From the NCBI RefSeq assembly GCF_026342835.1, contig NZ_JAPEMI010000001.1:5772501-5836500 (forward strand): a DNA stretch of 64,000 nucleotides. The letters run 5' to 3'. Of the stretch, positions 58,765 to 64,000 are shown one piece after another. The translations under genes were made by a program, and so were the position numbers. The notes under the pieces were generated by a model that did no database searches, was not told the origin of the DNA, and was given only the letters and a program-made list of their open reading frames with translations. This DNA is from Streptomyces sp. NBC_00154. GTDB taxonomy: Bacteria; Actinomycetota; Actinomycetes; Streptomycetales; Streptomycetaceae. Positions within the stretch are counted from its first letter, which is position 1. Every line of letters starts with the position of its first letter.

Positions 58765-61433
58765 TGGAGTCGGCTGAAATTCGTCGCCGCTGGCTGAGCT
58801 TCTTCGAGGAGCGCGGGCACACCGTCGTGCCTTCGGCGTCGCTCATCGCGGACGACCCGACTCTGCTGCTGGTCCCCGCGGGCATGGTTCCCTTCAAGCC
58901 GTACTTCCTCGGCGAGGTCAAGCCGCCCGCCCCGCGCGTCACCAGCGTGCAGAAGTGTGTGCGTACGCCCGACATCGAAGAGGTCGGCAAGACCACCCGG
59001 CACGGCACCTTCTTCCAGATGTGCGGGAACTTCTCGTTCGGCGACTACTTCAAGGAAGGCGCCATCAGCTACGCCTGGGAGGCTCTCACCACCTCCGTGG
59101 CGGACGGCGGCTTCGGTCTCGACCCCGAGCGACTGTGGATCACGGTCTACCTCGACGACGACGAGGCCGAGCAGATCTGGCGCGACAAGATCGGCGTCCC
59201 GGCCGAACGCATCCAGCGTCTGGGCAAGAAGGACAACTTCTGGTCCATGGGTGTCCCCGGCCCGTGCGGACCCTGCTCCGAGATCAACTACGACCGCGGC
59301 CCCGAGTTCGGCGTCGAGGGTGGCCCGGCCGTCAACGACGAGCGGTACGTGGAGATCTGGAACCTGGTCTTCATGCAGTACGAGCGGGGCGCCGGCGACG
59401 GCAAGGAGGACTTCCCGATCCTCGGTGACCTGCCGTCCAAGAACATCGACACCGGCCTCGGCCTCGAGCGCCTCGCGATGATCCTGCAGGACGTGCAGAA
59501 CCTGTACGAGATCGACACCTCGATGGCCGTCATCGAGAAGGCCACCGAGCTGACCGGGGTGCGCTACGGCGAGAACCACACCTCCGACGTCTCGCTCCGC
59601 GTCGTCACCGACCACATGCGTACGTCCGTCATGCTCATCGGCGACGGTGTCACCCCCGGCAACGAGGGCCGCGGCTACGTCCTGCGCCGCATCATGCGCC
59701 GCGCCGTCCGCAACATGCGCCTCCTCGGCGCCACCGGCCCCGTCGTCGCCGAGCTCGTCGACACGGTCATCAAGTCGATGGGCCGGCAGTACCCGGAGCT
59801 GATTACCGACCGCAAGCGCATCGAGACCGTCGCCCTGGCCGAAGAGGCCGCCTTCCTGAAGGCCCTCAAGGGCGGCACCAACATCCTCGACACCGCGGTC
59901 ACCGAGACCAAGGCCGCCGGCGGCAAGGTCCTCGCCGGCGACAAGGCGTTCCTGCTCCACGACACCTGGGGCTTTCCGATCGACCTCACCCTGGAGATGG
60001 CCGCCGAACAGGGCCTCGCCGTGGACGAGGACGGCTTCCGCCGCCTGATGAAGGAGCAGCGGGACCGCGCCAAGGCCGACGCCAAGGCCAAGAAGACCGG
60101 CCATGCCGACTTGTCCGCCTACCGCGAGGTTGCCGACAAGTCGGGCTCCACCGAGTTCACCGGCTACACCTCCACCGAGGGCGAGTCGACGATCGTCGGC
60201 CTCCTCGTCGACGGGATCTCCTCGCCCGCCGCCACCGAGGGCGACGAGGTCGAGGTCGTCCTCGACCGCACGCCGTTCTACGCCGAGGGTGGTGGCCAGC
60301 TCGCCGACCAGGGCCGGATCCGGCTCGACACCGGCGCCGTCATCCAGGTGCGCGACGTCCAGCAGCCGGTCCCGGGCGTCTCCGTCCACAAGGGCACGGT
60401 CCAGGTCGGCGAGGTGACGGTCGGCGCCATCGCCTACGCCGCCATCGACACCACCCGCCGCCGCGCCATCGCCCGCGCCCACAGCGCCACGCACCTCACC
60501 CACCAGGCGCTGCGTGACGCCCTCGGCCCGACGGCCGCCCAGGCCGGTTCGGAGAACTCGCCGGGCCGCTTCCGCTTCGACTTCGGTTCGCCCGCCGCCG
60601 TCCCCGGCACGGTCCTCACCGACGTCGAGCAGAAGATCAACGAGGTTCTCTCCCGGGAGCTCGACGTCCAGGCCGAGGTCATGTCGATCGACGAGGCCAA
60701 GAAGCAGGGCGCCATCGCCGAATTCGGCGAGAAGTACGGCGAGCGGGTCCGGGTCGTCACCATCGGCGACTTCTCCAAGGAGCTGTGCGGCGGTACGCAC
60801 GTCCACAACACCGCCCAGCTGGGTCTGGTGAAGCTGCTCGGCGAGTCGTCCATCGGCTCCGGCGTGCGCCGTATCGAGGCCCTCGTCGGCGTCGACGCGT
60901 ACAACTTCCTGGCCAAGGAGCACACGGTCGTCGCCCAGCTCCAGGAGCTGGTCAAAGGCCGCCCCGAGGAGCTTCCGGAGAAGGTCTCCGCCATGCTCGG
61001 CAAGCTGAAGGACGCCGAGAAGGAGATCGAGAAGTTCCGCGCGGAGAAGGTCCTCCAGGCCGCCGGCGGACTCGCCGAGTCCGCCAAGGACGTACGCGGT
61101 GTCGCCCTGGTCACCGGACAGGTGCCGGACGGGACGTCCGCCGACGACCTGCGCAGGCTGGTCCTCGACGTCCGGGGCCGTATCCAGGGCGGCCGTCCGG
61201 CCGTCGTGGCGCTGTTCACCACGGCCAACGGCCGTCCGCTGACCGTCATTGCCACCAACGAGGCCGCCCGCGAACGCGGCCTCAAGGCCGGCGACCTGGT
61301 CCGTACGGCTGCCAAGACCCTCGGCGGCGGTGGCGGCGGCAAGCCGGACGTCGCCCAGGGCGGCGGCCAGAACCCCGGCGCGATCGGCGAGGCCATCGCC
61401 GCTGTCGAGCGCCTCGTCACCGAGACGGCGTGA
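58764..61433 (+). CDS. alaS: Alanyl-tRNA synthetase
   Basis: 889 residues from ATG 58764, the usual length. N-terminal class II catalytic domain (MESAEIRRRWLSFFEERGHT, FFQMCGNFSFGDYFKEGAI, LPSKNIDTGLGLERLAMILQ), tRNA-recognition region, editing domain with the zinc motif ELC675GGTH679, and C-Ala domain. It charges tRNA-Ala and clears mischarged Ser/Gly. ruvX follows closely. Confidence 0.97.
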   Translation: MESAEIRRRWLSFFEERGHTVVPSASLIADDPTLLLVPAGMVPFKPYFLGEVKPPAPRVTSVQKCVRTPDIEEVGKTTRHGTFFQMCGNFSFGDYFKEGAISYAWEALTTSVADGGFGLDPERLWITVYLDDDEAEQIWRDKIGVPAERIQRLGKKDNFWSMGVPGPCGPCSEINYDRGPEFGVEGGPAVNDERYVEIWNLVFMQYERGAGDGKEDFPILGDLPSKNIDTGLGLERLAMILQDVQNLYEIDTSMAVIEKATELTGVRYGENHTSDVSLRVVTDHMRTSVMLIGDGVTPGNEGRGYVLRRIMRRAVRNMRLLGATGPVVAELVDTVIKSMGRQYPELITDRKRIETVALAEEAAFLKALKGGTNILDTAVTETKAAGGKVLAGDKAFLLHDTWGFPIDLTLEMAAEQGLAVDEDGFRRLMKEQRDRAKADAKAKKTGHADLSAYREVADKSGSTEFTGYTSTEGESTIVGLLVDGISSPAATEGDEVEVVLDRTPFYAEGGGQLADQGRIRLDTGAVIQVRDVQQPVPGVSVHKGTVQVGEVTVGAIAYAAIDTTRRRAIARAHSATHLTHQALRDALGPTAAQAGSENSPGRFRFDFGSPAAVPGTVLTDVEQKINEVLSRELDVQAEVMSIDEAKKQGAIAEFGEKYGERVRVVTIGDFSKELCGGTHVHNTAQLGLVKLLGESSIGSGVRRIEALVGVDAYNFLAKEHTVVAQLQELVKGRPEELPEKVSAMLGKLKDAEKEIEKFRAEKVLQAAGGLAESAKDVRGVALVTGQVPDGTSADDLRRLVLDVRGRIQGGRPAVVALFTTANGRPLTVIATNEAARERGLKAGDLVRTAAKTLGGGGGGKPDVAQGGGQNPGAIGEAIAAVERLVTETA

Positions 61434-61450
61434 CGGCGGGAGTGACGCAG

Positions 61451-61915
61451 ATGCGCCGCGGACGTCGCCTCGCGATCGACGTCGGGGATGCCCGGATCGG
61501 GGTCGCCTCGTGCGACCCCGACGGGATCCTCGCCACGCCGGTGGAGACCGTGCCGGGACGCGACGTCCCGGCCGCCCACCGGCGGCTGGGGCAGATCGTC
61601 GAGGAGTACGAGCCCATCGAGATCATCATCGGTCTGCCCAGATCCCTGGGTGGCGGTGAAGGGCCCGCCGCGGCCAAGGTCCGGCTCTTCGCCCAGGAGG
61701 TCGCCCGCTCGGCCGCACCCATTCCGGTGCGATTGGTGGACGAGAGGATGACCACAGTGACAGCGAGTCAGGGACTGCGAGCCTCGGGTGTGAAGTCCAA
61801 GAAGGGCCGGTCTGTCATCGACCAAGCTGCCGCTGTGGTGATCCTCCAGAACGCTCTGGAGTCGGAGCGGGCGTCAGGTAAAGCTCCGGGCGAGGCCGTC
61901 GAAGTGGTTGTCTGA
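61451..61915 (+). CDS. ruvX: Putative pre-16S rRNA nuclease / RuvX (YqgF family)
   Basis: 154 residues. The RNase H-like YqgF fold begins LAIDVGDARIGVASCDPDG (D at 9 catalytic), with IIIGLPRSLGGGEGPAAAKVR and LVDERMTTVTASQ, as in family members that process the 16S rRNA 5' end or Holliday junctions. ATG 61451 was chosen for its GGGAG; an in-frame GTG at 61430, overlapping the alaS stop (GTGA), and GTG 61442 are alternatives. It is coupled between alaS and mltG. Confidence 0.88.
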   Translation: MRRGRRLAIDVGDARIGVASCDPDGILATPVETVPGRDVPAAHRRLGQIVEEYEPIEIIIGLPRSLGGGEGPAAAKVRLFAQEVARSAAPIPVRLVDERMTTVTASQGLRASGVKSKKGRSVIDQAAAVVILQNALESERASGKAPGEAVEVVV

Positions 61916-62009
61916 TCGCGATACGGTAACGTTCCGCGCGATGCGGCGGTGTTCGAACAAATACCGCACAGCAAGAGGCGGAAGTTCGTCTCGCGGCTCT
62001 AGGGGATCG

Positions 62010-63782
62010 ATGACTGAGTATGGCCGGGGCCCCGGCTCCGAACCGTGGCATCCCGAGGATCCCCTCTATGGGGACCAGGGATGGGATGGCCAGCAGGCTG
62101 CCCACGGCCAGAGCCAGTACGGCGGCCCGCAGCAGTCCTATCCGCAGGACCCCTATGCCCAGCAGCAGCCGCAGCAGACGTACCCCCAGCATCAGCAGTA
62201 CCAGCAGTACGGAGCGCCGCAGGACCCGTACGGGCAGCACCAGCCGCAGCACCCGCATGACCCGTACGCCCAGGACCCGTATGCGCAGCAGCAGCACCCG
62301 CATGACCCGTACGCCCAGCAGGCTCCGCAGCACCAGCAGTACAACGGTGGCTGGGACACCGGTCAGCAGCCTGCGGCGATGCCGCCGTACGACGGCAATC
62401 CGCAGGACGCGTACAGGAACCGGCCGGGTGACTACGGCGCTTCGCACGACCCCTACGGCACTCCGGAGGCGTACCCGCCGCCGCAGCCCCCGGGCCGGCG
62501 CGAGGCCGAGCCCGAACAGGGCCCACCGCGTAACCCCGACTGGGACCCGGACGAGCCCGAGGAGGAGACGCACCCCTTCTTCACGGGCGTCGACGACGAC
62601 CGCGATGTCCGGCGCCCCCGTGACGACGATGACGAGTACGACGACGACCCGCGTGAGTCGCGCAGGGGCGGCGGCAGCGAACGCCGCGGCAAGGGCAAGA
62701 AGAAGAGCCGCAACGGCTGCGCCTGCCTCGTCGTCTCCCTGGTCCTCGCCGGCGGTCTCGGCGGGGCGGGCTACTTCGGCTACACGTACTGGCAGGAACA
62801 ATTCGGCGCGGCACCGGACTACACCGGCAAGGGCTCCGGCACGGTCGAGGTCGAGGTCCCGAAGGGCGCCCTCGGCAACGAGATCGGCAACATCCTGAAG
62901 GAGAAGGGCGTCGTCAAGAGCGTCGACGCCTTCATCGCGGCGCAGACCGAGAACCCCAAGGGGAAATCGATCCAGGCGGGCGTCTACGTCCTCAACGAGC
63001 ACATGTCCGCGGCCGAGGCCGTGAAGATGATGATCGACCCGAAGAGCCAGAATCTGCTGATCATTCCTGAGGGCAGGACCACCAGGGATGTCTACAAGAT
63101 GGTCGACGCGAAGCTCGGTCTCAAGGCCGGCACCACCAAGGACGTCGCCAAGAAGAACGTCGGCGGTCTCGGGCTGCCGGACTGGGCCGACGACGACCCG
63201 GCCGTCGACGACCGGCTGGAGGGTTTCCTCTATCCCGCGGCCTACCCGGTCACCAAGGAGATGAAGCCCGAGGCCGTCCTCAAGAAGATGGTCTCCCGGG
63301 CCAATCAGGAGTATGGCAAGGTCGACCTCGAGTCGAACGCCAAGAAGCTGGGTCTCAAGAGCCCCTGGCAGCTGATCACGGTCGCCAGCCTCGTTCAGGC
63401 CGAGGGCAAGTACAAGCACGACTTCGACAAGGTCGCCCGGGTCGTCTACAACCGGCTCAAGCCCAACAACACCGAGACCTACGGACTGCTCGACTTCGAC
63501 TCCACCGTGAACTACGCCAAGGCCCAGAGCACCCTGGACACGGGCGCGGTCTCGAACCTGCGGAAGTTCAAGGACCCGTACAACACGTACTACGTCCACG
63601 GACTGCCGCCGGGTCCCATCAACAACCCCGGCGAAGCGGCGCTTCACTCGGCGATCAAGCCCACTCCCGGGCCTTGGTACTACTTCGTGTCCGTGACCGC
63701 GGACAAGACCGTGTTCGCGGTCACCAACGAAGAGCACGAGCGCAATCGCAAGAAGTACGAACAGGAGAAGTCGGGTCAGTGA
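62010..63782 (+). CDS. mltG: Endolytic transglycosylase MltG (YceG family)
   Basis: 590 residues from ATG 62010 with AGGGGATCG. A very long cytoplasmic head of about 230 residues is Gln/Pro/Tyr/His-rich with repeated (H)DPYAQ units, then an acidic stretch and one membrane helix (GCACLVVSLVLAGGLGGAGYFGYTYW, about 232-257), then LysM-like and MltG catalytic domain with SLVQAEGKYKHDFDKVARVVYNRL and the conserved E in it. MltG releases nascent peptidoglycan strands from the membrane. Most MltG proteins have only about 340 residues, so the head is an actinomycete addition. GTGA overlap with aroE. Confidence 0.92.
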   Translation: MTEYGRGPGSEPWHPEDPLYGDQGWDGQQAAHGQSQYGGPQQSYPQDPYAQQQPQQTYPQHQQYQQYGAPQDPYGQHQPQHPHDPYAQDPYAQQQHPHDPYAQQAPQHQQYNGGWDTGQQPAAMPPYDGNPQDAYRNRPGDYGASHDPYGTPEAYPPPQPPGRREAEPEQGPPRNPDWDPDEPEEETHPFFTGVDDDRDVRRPRDDDDEYDDDPRESRRGGGSERRGKGKKKSRNGCACLVVSLVLAGGLGGAGYFGYTYWQEQFGAAPDYTGKGSGTVEVEVPKGALGNEIGNILKEKGVVKSVDAFIAAQTENPKGKSIQAGVYVLNEHMSAAEAVKMMIDPKSQNLLIIPEGRTTRDVYKMVDAKLGLKAGTTKDVAKKNVGGLGLPDWADDDPAVDDRLEGFLYPAAYPVTKEMKPEAVLKKMVSRANQEYGKVDLESNAKKLGLKSPWQLITVASLVQAEGKYKHDFDKVARVVYNRLKPNNTETYGLLDFDSTVNYAKAQSTLDTGAVSNLRKFKDPYNTYYVHGLPPGPINNPGEAALHSAIKPTPGPWYYFVSVTADKTVFAVTNEEHERNRKKYEQEKSGQ

Positions 63783-64000
63783 GCACCATCCGACGGGCGG
63801 CCGTCCTCGGCTCGCCCATCGCCCACTCGCTCTCCCCGGTGCTGCACCGTGCTGCGTACACCGAACTCGGTCTCGCCCACTGGTCGTACGACCGTTTCGA
63901 CGTGGACGAGGCGGGGCTCCCCGGCTTCATCGAGGGACTCGATGCCTCCTGGGCCGGGCTGTCGCTGACGATGCCGCTGAAGCGCGCGATCATCCCGCTG
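63779..64000 (+). CDS. aroE: Shikimate dehydrogenase, 5' part only
   Basis: GTG 63779 overlaps the mltG stop. The visible 74 residues (VSTIRRAAVLGSPIAHSLSP, then VLHRAAYTELGLAHWSYDRFDV and LSLTMPLKRAI) include the SxS shikimate-binding serines and the KRA(I/A) lysine region of AroE, the NADP-dependent shikimate pathway enzyme. The gene is cut by the window end, so its length and completeness cannot be judged. Confidence 0.9.
   Translation, partial: MSTIRRAAVLGSPIAHSLSPVLHRAAYTELGLAHWSYDRFDVDEAGLPGFIEGLDASWAGLSLTMPLKRAIIPL

Noticed and set aside
62140..62345. CRISPR-like repeat array
   Set aside because: The repeats are short in-frame codons for DPYAQ-type peptides in mltG, with no spacer regularity.

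Overview
The window is chromosomal DNA from a high-GC actinomycete, almost certainly a Streptomyces. The evidence is a GC-rich third codon position throughout, frequent GTG starts, an exact-length SsgB sporulation protein (15877-16290), three-DUF349 and DUF6167-type Streptomyces proteins, a RelA with a TTG start, and a gene order (alaS, rpsD, hisS, relA, apt, secFD, ruvBAC, pdxTS, PIM genes, thrS, ssgB) that I know, from memory, as a conserved Streptomyces core block. There are no insertion sequences, CRISPR arrays, rRNA genes or prophage genes. It is mostly core genome with small accessory patches.

Layout. 1-7.7 kb: siroheme synthase, an RNA methyltransferase, a membrane-anchored Ser/Thr kinase, a phosphotransferase and an OFA-type MFS carrier with an overlapping 38-residue microprotein. 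7.7-8.2 kb: five minus-strand tRNA genes (three Val-GAC, Cys, Gly). 8.3-16.3 kb: a PabB/PabC-like pair, an acetyltransferase, a DsbA-like protein, a LacI regulator with two clear operators beside an acetyl-xylan-esterase-like hydrolase, a CGNR regulator and ssgB. 16.5-20.9 kb: two identical tRNA-Val(CAC) genes bracket a broken sugar-binding-protein gene, a giant membrane protein and an SRPBCC protein.

21-37 kb: a DnaQ-like nuclease, a coupled gene pair (DUF4365 nuclease-like plus an unrecognised partner), thrS, a potassium channel, a HIT protein, an unknown membrane protein, an EF-G-like GTPase, the phosphatidylinositol / PIM operon (PIP synthase, acyltransferase, mannosyltransferase) and pdxST. 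37-47 kb: a DNA repair, protein export and stringent-response block: yebC, ruvCAB, yajC-secD-secF, apt, relA.

47-64 kb: DUF349 protein, cyclophilin, metallo-hydrolase, hisS, a VKOR-family oxidoreductase, rarA, a DUF2470 protein whose promoter carries a strong IdeR/DmdR-type iron box, rpsD, an NB-ARC/TPR regulator, and the DUF948-DUF6167-alaS-ruvX-mltG-aroE run, with aroE cut by the window end.

Most transcription units end in strong GC-rich hairpins without long T runs, usual for Streptomyces, and many operon joints use GTGA/ATGA/TGATG overlaps. The most interesting items are the iron box shared by a heme-type protein and rpsD, the coupled DUF4365 pair, the MFS microprotein, the two-operator LacI promoter, and the tRNA-Val-bracketed segment with orphan LacI-type operators.
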